Assembly: GCF_018873765.1 (NCBI RefSeq) | Contig: NC_057920.1 | Location: 35,055,267-35,119,266 of the forward strand | Direction of reading: 5' to 3' | Source of the DNA: Telopea speciosissima | Lineage: Eukaryota; Streptophyta; Magnoliopsida; Proteales; Proteaceae | Length of the DNA: 64,000 bases | In this document: positions 43,308 through 56,027 of the stretch, one piece after another | Layout of the letters: each line of letters opens with the position of its first letter | Position numbering within the stretch: position 1 is the first letter of the stretch | Translations under genes and position numbers: made by a program | The notes under the pieces: model-generated | Seen by the model: the letters and a program-made list of their open reading frames with translations, nothing else | Databases searched by the model: none | What the model was told of the DNA's origin: nothing

Positions 43308-46273
43308 TCAATTCCCCATATATTTTAAACCCATGGCCTCCATGTGTTTCTCAAGCACACCTAGTGACAAGCCCTTTGTCATGGCATCAGACACATTTTC
43401 AGTTGTATCCACTTTGGAGATACTCACGTCACCCTGCTGGATAATCTCTCTGATGAGGTGATACTTCCATTGCACGTGCTTGTTCCTCTGATGAGCCCTA
43501 GGCTCCTTAGCTTGTGCAATGGCCCCTTTGTTGTCCCATAACAAGGGAATAGGGCCCTTGACAAGATCAGGGACTACCTCCAAATCTGATAGGAATTTCC
43601 TCAGCCAAACACCTTCTTTTGCTGCATCACAAGCTGCAAGGTATTCTACTTCGGTAGTAGAATCGACTGTAGACTTTTGTTTCGCACTCCGCCACACAAT
43701 GGCATCTCCACCCATTAGATATACCATCCCGGACGTGGATTTTCTATCATCCTTGTCAGTTTGGAAACCCGAATATGTGTATCCCAATACTAACAACTGA
43801 TCAGATCCAAAAACCATGAAATATTCCTTAGTCCTTCTCAGGTACTTGAGGATATTCTTGATAGCACTCCAATGCTGGCGTCCAGGGTTAGATTGATAAC
43901 GACTTACCATACCTACTGCATAGCAAATGTCCGGCCTCATATACAACATAGCGTACATAAGACTCCCTACTGCTGAGGCATAGGGAATCCTCTTCATCTC
44001 TTCAATATCTATCTGAGACTGAGGACATTGAGATCTAGAAAGACTGACTCCATATCTAAAGGGAACACTTCTCCTCTTGGAGTTCTCCATACTAAATCTG
44101 GCCAGGACTTTGTCTATATAGGTAGCCTGTGACAAGCCTAGCATTCTTTTCTGGCGATCTCTTACGAATTTGATCCCAAGGATATAGCTAGCTTCACCAA
44201 GGTTTTTCATTGAAAACATTGTGGATAACCACTATTTTACTGACGAAAGAAAACCTACATCGTTACCAATCAGCAATATGTCATCTACGTATAAAATATG
44301 AAAACATACTGCCCTCCCACTGATCTTCTTGTAAACACATGGTTCATCTATGTTTTGATCAAAACCAAACGATTTGATTGATTGATCAAACCTGATGTTC
44401 CAGCTCCTGGAAGCCTACTTCAGCCCATAAATGGACCTCTGTAATTTGCACACCTTTCTTTCTTCCTCCAAGGAAAAGAACCCCTCTTGCTGTTCCATGT
44501 AGATTTCCTCTTGAAGGAACCCATTTAGAAATACAGTCTGCACATCCATCTTCCAGATCTCATAATCAAAGTGTACGGCGATAGCCAATAAAATCCTGAT
44601 GGATTTCATCAACGCTACTGGTGAAAAGATTTTCTCATAGTCTATACCCTCTTTCTGGGTATAAACCTTTGCCACCAATCTCGCTTTGAATCTCTCGACC
44701 TTTTCATCTACGCCTTTCTTCCACTTGAAGATCCATTTACAATCAATCAGCTTGACGCCAAGTGGTGGAACGAATAGAGTCCAGACCTTGTTGGAATGCA
44801 TCGAATCGATTTCAGAGCGCATTGCTTCCAGCCACCTAGTGGCATCAACATCCTTTAGAGCCTCAGAGTATGTCATCGGATCATCATCCGATTCAACCGA
44901 TACCATGTGAAACTCTTCCACTGTTTCCTCTTCGGTTAGAAGAGTAAGCCTGGTGGGTGGTCTAATAGTCTTCCCACTGCGTCGAGGTTCTTCAGGTGTT
45001 GGTATTTCAGTGGGTATGTTAGTTGGTCTCACTTCTGGAAGTGACGTTTCTGAGCTATCTTATAGCTCTTTAATGACTACTGGTTCGGACCTCTGCGTCA
45101 TCATTTCTTCCTCCAGAAATGTGACATGTTTACTTACAATGACCTTCTGGTCAACTAGGTCATAGAAATAATAGCCTATCGTGCCTTTGGGGTAGCCTAT
45201 GAAATGGCATCTTGAAGTCCTAGATTCCAACTTGTCTGTCTGTTGCTTTTGCGCATGTGCTATGCAACCCCATACCCTAAGGTGTTGAATACTGGGCTTA
45301 CGCCCTTTCCACAACTCAAAGGGTGTCTTAGCTACAGACTTGGATGGAACCCTATTCAAGATGTAAATTGCCGATTCTAAAGCATACCCCCAGAAAGAGA
45401 GAGGCAGCTCACTATAAGTGAGCATCGTCCGGACCATATCCAAAAGGGTCCTATTGCATCGTTCGGATACACCATTTTGTTGTGGTGTGCCTGGATTAGT
45501 TAGCTGACTAACTATCCCTTAGGCTATGAGATGATCTTTAAATTCATCCGATAGATACTCCCCTCCACGATCTGATCGTAAGGACTTGACACGTTTATCG
45601 AGCTATTTTCAACCTCGACTTGGAATTCTTTGAATTTATCAAAGGCTTCTGATTTCCTACGTATCAAGTATATGTAACCATATCTAGAGTAATCATTGGT
45701 GAATGTGATAAAGTACTCATACCCATATCTCGCTTGTATGTTTATGGGTCCACACACATCAGTGTGTATTAACTCTAACAGATCTATGGCACTAGTACTT
45801 TTTTTGCTAAAGGGTTTCTTGGTCATTTTGCCCTGAAGGCATAACTCACAAGTTGGGAATCGTTCCACCCTCAGACTCTCTAAGGGTCCATCCCTCACCA
45901 ATCTACTGATTCGGTCCACATTAATGTGACCTAATCTTAGATGCCATAGATATGTTGAGTTCACTGGAGCTGCTTTTCGTTTCAAATCAACAATTGAAAC
46001 AACATTCATTCTAATAAGGCAATCTAGAAAATACAAACCACTTTGCATATATCCGGATGCCACAAAGGAATTATTAAAACGAATAATTAACTTAGAATTA
46101 AAGAAAAAACTATATCCGTCCAAAACAAGTTTTGAAACTGAAATTATCTTCCTCTTGAAAGAGGGTACATAATAGCAATCCTTTAAAACTAAACTAGCAG
46201 AACTAAATTTCAAAATAAAAGTTTCCATAGCCATCGCCATGGTCTCAGCTCTAGTGCCCATCCGAAGATGCAT
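43308..46273 (-). pseudogene. Copia-D pol: integrase, reverse transcriptase, RNase H
   Basis: Integrase HHCC (LWHLRLGHINVDRI...CELCLQGK) and TDVCGP core start at about 45970. The catalytic core continues in other frames (45060-45443: SAIYILNRVPSK, GCIAHAH-type region). RT 44415-45032 carries KWIFKWKKGVDE and KMDVQTVFLNG. The C-terminal part 43308-44219 has GIKFVRDRQ, YASAVGSLMYAM, RPDICYAVG and the RNase H TEVEYLAAC. At least four frame changes or stops separate the pieces. Protease lies in the gap near 46280-46400. Confidence 0.85.
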
Positions 46274-46399
46274 CTCATTTCTTTCTAGGTTTCATATCTC
46301 CTTGAACCCCTATAAATCATTGCAAATGTGAACAATGGATCCATTATCCACCAACTAAGAATTGGTCGGTTCAAAAGACAAATTAGACTCATAAAGAAC

Positions 46400-47245
46400 G
46401 TGAACATCACATGTACCTTCTTTAGTAGCCTCTGTTTCATCCGACTTCTTGTCTTTCAAAGTTGCCAGGTAAGCATGACAGTTTCTTTTTCAGTGACCCT
46501 CCTTCTTGCAATAGAAGCACTTGCCTTTGCCTTTATTGCCAGACTTCCCACCCTTGGCTTTCAGGGTCTTACCCTTACTTCCCTTTTTCTTCTTCTTCCC
46601 ATTTGAAGAAGGCTTTGCCTCAGTTGCATTGACCTCAGCCTTGTCCTTTTTCAAGGACGCTTCAGCCTCTACCAGTGCATTAGCAAGCTCGATGAGCTCC
46701 ATCTCCTTCTCAGACATCTTATAGGACATCCTAAAAGGTGTGTAGGCAGAAGTGAGTGACGCTAAGATCACATCAGTCTTGTATCGCAGGCTGAAATCAG
46801 TCCCCATGGATTTCAGTTTTTCAAATAGATTGATCATTTTCATTACATGATCTATCACTGGAGTCCCCTGGGACATCTAGGAGTTATGAATTTGACTCAC
46901 CGCATCAGAATGTGTGTGTGTCAACTGCCTGTTGAACAATTCAGTAAGCTTATCCATTTTACCCCCAGTAGTGTGTATATCCTTGACTGAGTCTACAACT
47001 GACTTTTTCAACGATCCTAGGATATAGAGTGATGCCTTAGAATCCCTCTTGAGGAACTCCTACATCTCTTCATTTGTCTCAAAATCGTTCAGGTCGGGTT
47101 GAGGAGGAACTTGTTCATCTAGAACTGTGTATAGTCCTTCAGCAGTCAGGAGCAACTTAATGCTCTGGTACCAATCGACATAGTTTGTACTATTAAGTTT
47201 GTATTCGCTAATGAGTGTTAACAGGTTAGAATTAATGGCAGCCAT
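46400..47245 (-). pseudogene. Copia-D gag
   Basis: ATG at 47245 (MAAINSNLLTLIS). Typical Copia gag start followed by LNSTNYVDWYQSIKLLL. In-frame TAG codons near 47060 and 46877. A Lys-rich linker precedes the zinc knuckle CFYCKKEGH.KRNC, where TGA replaces the aromatic codon after His (near 46490). Confidence 0.85.
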
Positions 47246-49120
47246 CGTATATTAATCTACACATGCACAAGTAAATAACTACATGCCAATTAATGACTAT
47301 TGAAAATAATAAATTGAGCACACGCATCAATGGTCTTTCATGATTTGGGTTTCCCTCATAACCCAAAAGATGAATTGGATACCTACAACCCTTGCATGCA
47401 TAACTTACCCTGTCGGGTGTCATTATACACACCGTGGTAGTGTGGACTAAGCTGTCTGCCTCATGGGCTTCCAATATTTTCTGCCACCTGGGTGCCATGT
47501 CCAGATCTTGTCGACTGACACACACCCAAGTCATGTACTTACCTATCGCATTAGTTAGAATAATGGAATCATGAAAGATGGCCCACTATCGCAGTGCCCT
47601 CTCACTATCCATACCCTAACGTATCTCGATAGAGGTAAATATAGAGAAATGTGACAGTGGTCTTGGCAATGTCCTGTCGGCGTGTACGGGGCATATCACA
47701 CAATCTCTACATTTATCTTCAATAGGAGGCCATGGACATGTCTACCGATTAAGACTAGTCCATATCATACATGTATTATGATTAAAGAGGGATTAAGCAA
47801 CTCTCACATACATATCATGGATGGAATAAAATAACATAATTAATCAACATTAATTAAAAGTGATTATGGGATGGCGGCATTTTTATCAGAAGCAATTAAA
47901 GAATCCTCCCAATAAAAATAAAACTAATAACTTTGGGTGCATTTATTATGCCATGGATGCCACACCTCGATCATCTCCTCCACCAGATCACGTCTTCAAA
48001 GTAGGTGACTTGCATCTCCATAAGCTTTGAGCGCCACATGTGGATCACCATCTATATGCCCTGGGAGTCCTAACACCTCTAAAATTACAATGGAAACCTA
48101 GGAAAAATTTTATACATTTTCCTTTCCATAATAATAAAGAAACCCCGCATGGAGAAACCAACCCACCATTTGGGCTGCCCATGGAGTGGAGTACATTTGT
48201 TTATAAAAAAGATAGGGGGAGAGAGAGAAAGAGAGAAAGAGAGAAAGAGAGAAAAGCATCACATCCACCCATAACCCCATGTATCACATACATAAACAAT
48301 CCATCCATTTATTAGAATGCCATTCCCATAATCACATCGTAATATAAATTCATGCATGGGCATTAAAGCAAGTAAAAAAAAATTATAACATGGATTCCAT
48401 CAATTATTGAACCACCACATCACATGTGATAACATGTATCCAAGCCCATAAAATTAAAATCACAATTTTAATTACAAGTGGATAAAGGGGGGAATCCCTT
48501 CACCCATCTTCATCCTCCAAAAAACAAAACAAATGAATAAAATTATGTTTTGAAAAATTTATTTTTTTATTTATTTATTTTTATTGTTAAACTGGAGGAA
48601 AAACAAGGGGGGTGCATGCAGCCCACTTGCACAGGCTGCAGGCACTCCCTGTGCAGCTCGCAAGCCCAAGGCCCACAGGCAGCAGCCCATGGCCAAGCCC
48701 ATAAGCCTACTGGCCATAGGCTTATTGCCCACGGATAGCAGCCTGTAGGCTGCAGCCCGCAGGCAATAGCCCCCGTAAAGGGAATGCGTACATAGGCAGG
48801 CAATAGGGGGAGGGCGTGCGCAGAGACTTGGTAGCGTGTGCTCCCCCCCCACATATAAATCATGATTAAAAAATTTAAATTAATAAAATTAATAATCACT
48901 CCTTAATTGGATACATGCTTCAATAATTAGAATAAATAAAACAAACCAAATCCATCATCACATGGGTAGGTTGTTACACTAATAACCATGTAACTACCCA
49001 TGTGCACATGGGAAGGTTGTTACAACAACCATAATTTTAACCACCCATGTGCAACTTGTATCCCACTCATGATAATCATATTAATCCATTAATTATTCAA
49101 TATTCATGTGTGGGAGTGGT
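47246..49120 (-). other. Long leader of Copia-D
   Basis: No coding domain. It includes a GAGA/GAAA microsatellite at about 48217-48256, AT-rich blocks, and a GC-rich block at 48600-48790 with many gcagccca(c/t)ag-type repeats. ORFs over this block are low-complexity and not believable genes. Confidence 0.6.
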
Positions 49121-49133
49121 GGCTCTGATACCA
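49121..49133 (-). other. Primer binding site of Copia-D
   Basis: TGGTATCAGAGCC on the minus strand, three bases inside the 5' LTR; initiator-Met type. Confidence 0.9.
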
Positions 49134-49136
49134 CAC

Positions 49137-50856
49137 TGTTGGTCAAACAACGGTCCAGTGATCAAACCATGATTCCTTAGGAAAACCAATATACAGAAAA
49201 ATTAGGGTTTTGCACACCCTGGGTTATCCCATGGTGTCCCATAGGTGCCCCATTAAATTTTAGGGTTTCCCATGGTCACCCATGGGAACCCTGGTGCATC
49301 CCTATTAGGGTTTCTCCTTCCCTACTGTGTCCCATAAAATTAATTATCACAATAAGGACGGAGAAATTCATCTCTAGTCCATCACATGGCAAGAGGGATC
49401 CATCCCATACTCGAATGCGCAGCAAAAATTAATCGATTCGAGTTTCTTTCGCATCCCATAAATATTAATAATCAATGAAAGGAAAGAATTAATAAAGAAC
49501 TGCTAACCTGGTGAGCCTCAAGTGTTGCTCCTCCAATAGACAGTGGTTCTTCCTCCAGTGAGCGCTCCAAGCAAACAGATCTGAACCTCCAATGGTGCTA
49601 CCAAGGTTCTACACGCCAATCCCAGATGCCCTCAAACTCCTCAGCACAGATCTAGGGTTTCATAAACCCTAACTCTCAAACACAGGTGAGAGGAGCAAGA
49701 AGAAGAAGAGAGATCACAAGAGGGAGAGAGAGAAACCAAAAACGTAGGAGAGAGAGTGTCTGCTCCAAAAACGTGAAGAACTTCTTCTCCCTCTTGTGTG
49801 TTGGTCCCCTATTTATAATAATAGGGTTTAATTAAATCCTAGATAGATTTAATAGAGCCCTAGTGAGAGTCTGACTCTCTGTCTCTCTCAGTCTGGTAGT
49901 TCTATTTAAATTCAAAGTGCTACACAGGTGAAGAAGCAGAATCTAATAGGGAAAGTATTAATTAGATTCTTTATTTAATTATTAATGGATAATTACAATT
50001 AGCACCAAACCCATTAATTAAATAAAGAGCCAATTAAATTATCAAATTCTAAATAACTCCCTATATGATAACAATTTATCATATACAACCCCCCCACTAA
50101 TCAACGCCATCATTATGGAATCTAGGGCATGTACACATGTACTGCCAAACCCCAATCCATAGTACATGTCCATATAAGAGCGTCTGTGCATCAGATCGGG
50201 TCCTGCAAAACTCGATAAAACACTTTATTTGAAATAACTATAAATAATGTATCATTTTATGTAAAATAAATTTTGCAAAACCATTTCCAAAATGGTACTG
50301 GATCCAGATTCTGATCCGACCATGTACAAACAGTCTCTATCTTGGTGTTCCCCAATCGGGCAATGGTGACCGTGTTGGATAACTCCTTCACTCACAAAGT
50401 GTTGACGCATTCCCAGAACACCGGCTTGGACTCACTTGAGTCTCAGTCATTGATGAACCAAAGAATACGATCACACTTTGCAGTGATAGGGTTCCCTCAA
50501 GTGCAGGGTGTCGGTGACACATGTCTATCTATCCCTTCCTACATCTGGCAGTAATACATGACGGAATCGATAAAGTAGATTCTTCGCCAAGGCACACATC
50601 AAACATGTGAGCACTCGCATTCGTACCCTGACATCACATGTCTAGGCATACCCAATGCGACGACCATATGATAAGGGTGCCCAGCCCAAACCCTAGTCGT
50701 GACTACCATTTTAAGTATAACTTACGGACACATAATGCTCAAAAAGTTTATATCGCATGTGACAATATTAAACTAAAATGTATAAATGTTCAATACAAAG
50801 GTGAACCAGGTTGAACTGGACCGAACCGGATTTGATGGACACACACTTGTCCAACA
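49137..50856 (-). repeat. 5' LTR of Copia-D
   Basis: 1720 bp, TGTTGG...CCAACA. Followed on the plus strand by the GGTTG duplication. Confidence 0.95.
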
Positions 50857-50861
50857 GGTTG

Positions 50862-51943
50862 GCCTCGAGGCCGAGAAGACCAAGGGCGAGCCGAGCCCAC
50901 CCAAGAAGGAGAAGGGTGAGTCAAGCCCACTGAGGGAAATAAAACGTCAAAAATTCTCCATCAACGTCATGGGTGGTAACTCTCCTGGGGTCGCCTCGAG
51001 GTCGGATGTTGCTCGGCTGGTCTTGGGGAGGGCCTCAGCTAACAACGTCCCAATTCGATCGACTGGGCATCTTTTTTCGGGCCACTCGGCTCTGACTTCA
51101 GCTCCTCATACCAAGGAGTGGCTTGACGTAGGTCGGCTCCTTGCCGACAAGGCCATGTTGGAGGATTTGAGCGACCCTGAGCTCTTGTCCACCCTTTTCC
51201 AAGATTTTGCGAAGTTGAGCTCCTTCTTATCGCCTGTTTAGTAATTTTCCCCTTTTGGCTTAGCCCTACTCATGCTCGGCTTGCTATTTCAGGGTTTCTC
51301 CAAGGCAGTCGAGGCCACTCTTTGGCTCGAGCAGGCCCTCCACAATAATGCCTCCCTTGAGGCTCAGTCCAATAGAGCAGGGAAGGAGGCTCGCAAGGCC
51401 ATCTAGGCACGTTGAGAGGCCTAAACGAAGGCCGAGAGGGCCGAGTCTGACCTCAAGGCCCTTCAAGATAAGGTGGGCCCTTTATGGGTTCAGCATTAGA
51501 GGGAGGTACAGGCCCTGAAGGCTGAGCTGGAGCAATTGAAGAAGAAGGCCGAGGCCGATCTGGCTCATGCCCGAGCCGAGGTGGTGGACGAGTACCTTCG
51601 ATCGAAGGAATTCAATGAGCTATGCCACGGCTTGCAGAAACCTTCGTACTAGGCTGGGTACGATGAGGGTTGGGCTGACCTGCTGGTTGAGGTCAAGGCG
51701 GCCTTTCCCAATCTTAACCTTGCTCAGCTTGATGAGGACGCGGCCACAGTGGTCGAGGAGTTGGGTGAGGAGGAAGGGGTGGAGGTTTTACAGGCCGTCC
51801 CGACCGAGGTTACCCTATTGGCCAAGCTATCTACCCTTGCCGAGGACCCGAAGAGCTCGCCTGTCAAGCACCTTACGAAGGATGCCATCGAGGATCCTGC
51901 CGAGGATGCTGCCAAGGACCCGCTCAACGTTCCTACACTCTGA
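50862..51943 (+). pseudogene. Tat-C antisense ORF, 3' part (coiled coil and C-terminal module)
   Basis: It continues the Lys/Glu-rich linker (EAEKTKGEPSPPKKEKGE) after the Copia-D insertion. An open stretch to 51241 ends SSFLSPV, where an intron is likely (ag at about 51291). A heavily interrupted coiled coil follows (51300-51640: QALKAELEQLKKKAEADLAHARAE) and a C-terminal acidic module (VEVKAAFPNLNLAQLDEDA) ends at TGA 51941-51943. The module aligns with that of Tat-A. Confidence 0.7.
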
Positions 51944-52515
51944 AGTCTTCTCTTTCTTTTTTTTTCCTTTTTGAGATGTACATGTCCTCATTCTCAGGGT
52001 TTCGAGAGAGTTCTTTTCTTTCTTTTTTTTTTTTTTTTATATATATGTACCGAGCCGAAAGGCGTGCTGAATGTACTATGCCGAGTCATCGGCTTTAATC
52101 AATGAAGTATATTTTCTTTCAAATTTTTGTGTAAGTGTTTGCATTCGGTCATCTCCCTTCTTTTCATTGCTTCTGTAACCATACGCGTGCGTCGAGGCCG
52201 ATTGCTTGGCCGAGCTTTATGCCTTAGCAAATTTTTATTTCTTTTTGCCTTAGCTGTCGGCTCGGCCAAGGTATTCGTCCACGTAGTGAGATGTAGGAGC
52301 AAGGCCAAGCCTTCGAACGAATTCGAAGTCTTAGAAAGCCAGTTATCGGATCTGCTCGATCGCCATGTTCGGCCTCGGGTAGGAATATTGTGCCAAGCTG
52401 TCCCTCGGCCGAGCTCCATGCCTTAGGCGATTTTTGTTCAATCTCAACCGCCATTCAGCTCGGTGGTCATGCTCGGCCTTTGGATGGTTAGCTCGTGAAG
52501 GTTATTCTCACTGTT
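51944..52515. other. Tat-C spacer after the antisense ORF
   Basis: T-rich runs near 51955-51970 and 52020-52040, then GC-richer sequence with repeated gg(c/t)cgagc words. No recognised gene. Confidence 0.5.
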
Positions 52516-52742
52516 CAGCCAACCTATGAGGACTGGTCCTATGACCTTGTTGCCGACCTATGAGGGTCGATCTTTGTAGTCAGCCAATCTATGAGGATTG
52601 GTCTTATGACTTAGTCGTCGACCTTTGAGGGTTGGTCTTAGTAGTCATCCAATCTATGAGGATTGGTCTTATGACTTAGCTGCCGACCTATGAGGGTCGG
52701 TCTTCAACGTCAGCCAGTCTATGAGGACTGGTCTTATGACTC
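52516..52742. repeat. 65-bp tandem repeat in Tat-C
   Basis: Units begin at 52516, 52581, 52646 and 52711, exactly 65 bp apart, 3.5 copies. Each holds two related halves (ctatgagga(c/t)tggtc and cta/ttgagggt(c/t)ggtc), so the basic unit may be about half as long. It lies between the antisense ORF and integrase, as in Tat-A. Confidence 0.9.
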
Positions 52743-52894
52743 AGTATGTTTTAGACTCAAAACAAACTCGAGAATGAAGAGGAATCTCAATTTATTAAAT
52801 TTCAAACTTAAAGTAACATTTGAGCTGAATCAAAAAAGTCGAGGCCGAAGTCGAGAACATAGGTGCACGGACTGAATCGAGCTGAACAGAATAC

Positions 52895-53913
52895 TTATTG
52901 AAAAAATTTCATTAAATTCTTAGAATTCCATGGCCTTAGTACCTTCTTGCCCCCTGGAGTCTGCAAGTGATACATCCCTGGGCGGATTTGCCTGGAGACT
53001 ATATATGGTCCTTCCCAGTTTGCCGCTAGTTTTTCTTGTTGTCTTGGTTGAGATGCACTGACTTTTCTGAGGACGAGGTCCCCTTGGCGAAAGTGCCATT
53101 CCTTCACCCTTGAGTCATAATATCTTGTTGTTCTCTATTGGTAAGCCGTATTGCGAAGCAATGCATTCTCTCTTACTTCATCGAGGAAGTCAAGATTTGC
53201 CCTGAATCCGTCTTTATAGGTCTTCTCATCAAAGTTGAGTACTCAATGTGACAAGGCCTTGATCTCTATAGGGGTGAGGGCCTCAGTTCCGTATGCTAGC
53301 TAAAATGGGCTTTCACCCGTGGGTCTTCTCACTATCGTCCGATAGCCCAAAGGACACTTGGGAGCTCTTCCACCCACCTTCCTTTTGCCTCATCTAATCT
53401 CCTTTTTATTCCCGCCAATAGTGTTTGGTTTGACACTTTCACTTGCTCATTGGCTTATGGATGAGCTACCGCCATCGGGCAAAAATCTATGTAAAAGTGC
53501 TTGCAGAATTCTCAAAAGTTTGGGTTGTTGAATTGTGCCCCATTGTCTGTGATGAGCACTTTGGGTAGCCCGAACCGATAGACGATCTTATCTCGGAAGA
53601 ATTTTTCCATGTTTTTCTAGGTGATGGTGGCCAACGGCTCAGCCTCGACCCACTTGGTGAAGTAGTCGATGGCTACCACCAAGTACTTTCAATTTTTGGA
53701 AGTTGGGGAAAAGTCTCCGAGGATATCTATTCCCCACATGGCGAATGGTATGGGGCTCAGCATCAAGGTTAGCTTTGTCACAGGTCGGCTCAGAACAGGT
53801 GCGAGTACTCGACATTTCTCGCATGTCTTTACATATTTCATAGCTTCTTCTTGCATTCTTGGCCAGTAGAATCCTTGCCAAAGTATCTTAGATGCTAATG
53901 CTTGGCTCCCCAT
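52895..53913 (-). pseudogene. Tat-C integrase
   Basis: From 53913: zinc-binding region (FYWPRMQEEAMKYVKTCEKC) and first catalytic Asp in WGIDILGDF. TDNGAQF with the second Asp is readable near 53545. The catalytic Glu position reads Lys (VKVSN, near 53437). The C-terminal part 52895-53107 has RQGDLVLRKVSAS and NWEGPYIVS. Several frameshifts and stops. Confidence 0.85.
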
Positions 53914-53931
53914 GTGGCTCCCGCATATTCC

Positions 53932-55240
53932 TTAATGTACTTCCGCCATTGTGTACTCGGCCCCTTTCAGTCCGTGGCATCGGAGAAGAGGATCCGAGAT
54001 AGCTCTTTTATACAATACACCGTCAATCATCGTGTACTTCGCAACTCGAATCTTAGCTTTTCTTGCTTCGTCTTGATTTTCTGGAAGTTGATCGTTTTCC
54101 AAGTAGTTTACGATTGGATCCATCCAGGTCGGCCCGTCTTCCTCAATGTGGGTGACGCTCTCTTCTTGCAGGGATGGCTTCTCCAAAATCTCAATGTATA
54201 CCGATCGGTTCAGGTTTGGAAGGTCGACTTTGGCCAACCGTGATAGGGAGTCAGCCACAGCATTCTCTTTTCTTGGTACTCGGTTCATCTCAAAGTACTT
54301 GAGCTCGGAGGTCAGTGCTCGAGCTATGCTCAAATATGCCATCATCCTTTCATCTTTGGTCTCATACTCCCCGTTGATTTGGTTGACCACAATTTGGGAG
54401 TCACTTCGCACCTTCAGTCGTCTGACGCCTATGGCCTTGTGGACTCGTAGTCCGGCTAGGAGGGCTTCGTACTCGGCCTCATTGTTGGAGCCTGGAAACT
54501 TGAATCTCAAGGCGTATTGAATGTGAAAACCCTTGGGACTGACCAAGATTAGTCCAGCTCTGCTACCACTGGAGTTGTTTGAGCCATCTACATTCATGGT
54601 CCACGACTGCTCGGCCACGGCCTCGGCCTCTTCTGCTACTCTCTCGCTTCCGATCTCAATATAGGGCATGGTGCACTCAGCGATGAAGTCTGCCAGGGCT
54701 TGTCCTTTTATCGCTGTCCTCGGGCAATAGCTTATATCGTATTCAATTAGCTCCACCGCCCATGCGATCAATCAACCTGACACATCCGGCTTATGCAGTA
54801 TCTTCTTAAGGGGCTGATCAGTTAGCACCGCTATTGGATGAGCTTAAAAGTATGGCCCCAACTTTCTTGCAGCCGTTACTAGGGCAAAGGCTACCTTCTC
54901 AAACTTGGAGTACCTTGTCTCGACATTGACGAGAATGTGGCTGATGTAGTATATGGGCTTTTGTGATCGGCCCTCTTCCTTGATCAGTATTGCACTAATC
55001 GCTACCAAGGTTGCTGCGAGGTAAACTTAGAGCTCTTCCTTTGGCTCGGGTCCGGAGAGGAGAGGCGGATTCTCCAAGTACTTCTTCAATTCTTCAAAAT
55101 CTCGTTGGCACTCTTCGGTCCACTTGAAGTCTTTTGGGCTTCAAATGTTCTTCAAGATTTTGAAGAACGGTAGGCACTTGTCGCCCGATCTCGACATGAA
55201 CCGAGCTAGCGCTGCTACTCTTTCGTTTAGCCTTTGCACT
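53932..55240 (-). pseudogene. Tat-C RNase H and archaeal-type RNase H
   Basis: 54771-53932 is open over 279 residues. It starts at the end of the ordinary RNase H (AWAVELIEYDISYCPRTAIKGQ) and contains the archaeal-type domain MNVDGSNNSSGSRAGLIL, NNEAEYEALLAGL, RSDSQIVVNQINGEY. 54780-55240 holds the earlier part with stops. Confidence 0.85.
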
Positions 55241-55242
55241 TA

Positions 55243-55920
55243 TCAGACTGTCTTTGGAGGGCTCATCTTTTGGATGGCCTTAATCTTCGCCGGGTTGGCT
55301 TCAATGCTCCGAATGGAGACCATGAAGCTGAGGAATTTTTTTGAAGTCACACCAAAGGCGCATTTGGTGGGGTTCAGCTTCATTTGGTTCCTTAGCACGC
55401 CAAAGGCCTCTTCAAGGTCAGCCAAGTGATGCTCGACCTTCAAGCTCTTTACTAACATGTCATCCACATAGACTTCCATGTTTATATCGATTTGCTCGTA
55501 GAATATGTGGTTCACTAACTATTGATACATTGCTCTGGAGTTCTTCAATCTGAATGGCATAACCTTATAGCAAAAATTTTCTTGGTCTGTTCGGAAGGCC
55601 ATATAGGACTCATCCTCCTCGTACATTAGGATTTGGTTGTATCTGGAGTACGCACCCATAAAGCTCAGCATCTCATACCCCATAGTGGCGTCTATCAATA
55701 GGTCGATCCGAGGTAGTGGATACTCATCTTTTGGGCATACTTTGTTGAGGTCAGTATAATCGACGTACATTCTCCATTTCCCGTTCGGCTTGGGAACCAT
55801 GACTACATTTGCCAACCAAGTCGGGAATTTTTCTTCTCGGATGAACCCTGACTGTTGTAGCTTCTCCACCTCTTCTTTGATTACGGCTTAGCAATCAAGG
55901 GCATAATTTCTTCTCTTCTA
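55243..55920 (-). pseudogene. Tat-C reverse transcriptase
   Basis: Blocks: [38 protein letters not shown] (usual DAYSGYNQI is GAYSRYNQI, so an Asp of the active site is lost), VMPFRLKNSRAMYQ, and intact YVDD near 55455. A stop at 55519-55521 separates the two open pieces. Confidence 0.85.
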
Positions 55921-56027
55921 TTGGATTGGCTTTTGGGTTGGATCCACATGGAGTCGGTGCTCGGCTATGTGCCTCGGTATACAGGGCATGTCGATGGGCA
56001 ACCAGGGGAAGACTTCAATGTTCATCT

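Larger units (their letters stand above)
41571..50856 (-). mobile_element. Copia-D: full-length Copia inserted in the Tat-C antisense ORF
   Basis: LTRs 41571-43285 and 49137-50856 with perfect GGTTG duplication (41566-41570, 50857-50861). Reading minus: 5' LTR, Met primer site, 1.9-kb leader, gag, pol, polypurine tract, 3' LTR. No third ORF; pol ends 22 bp before the 3' LTR. The 3' LTR start reads TATTGG instead of TGTTGG. Confidence 0.95.

Noticed and set aside
48550..48899. Overlapping ORFs over the GC-rich block
   Set aside because: Repetitive composition and location in the Copia-D leader; no domain.
51567..51974. Arg-rich plus-strand ORF of 135 residues
   Set aside because: Wrong frame over the coiled-coil and acidic module of the Tat-C antisense ORF.
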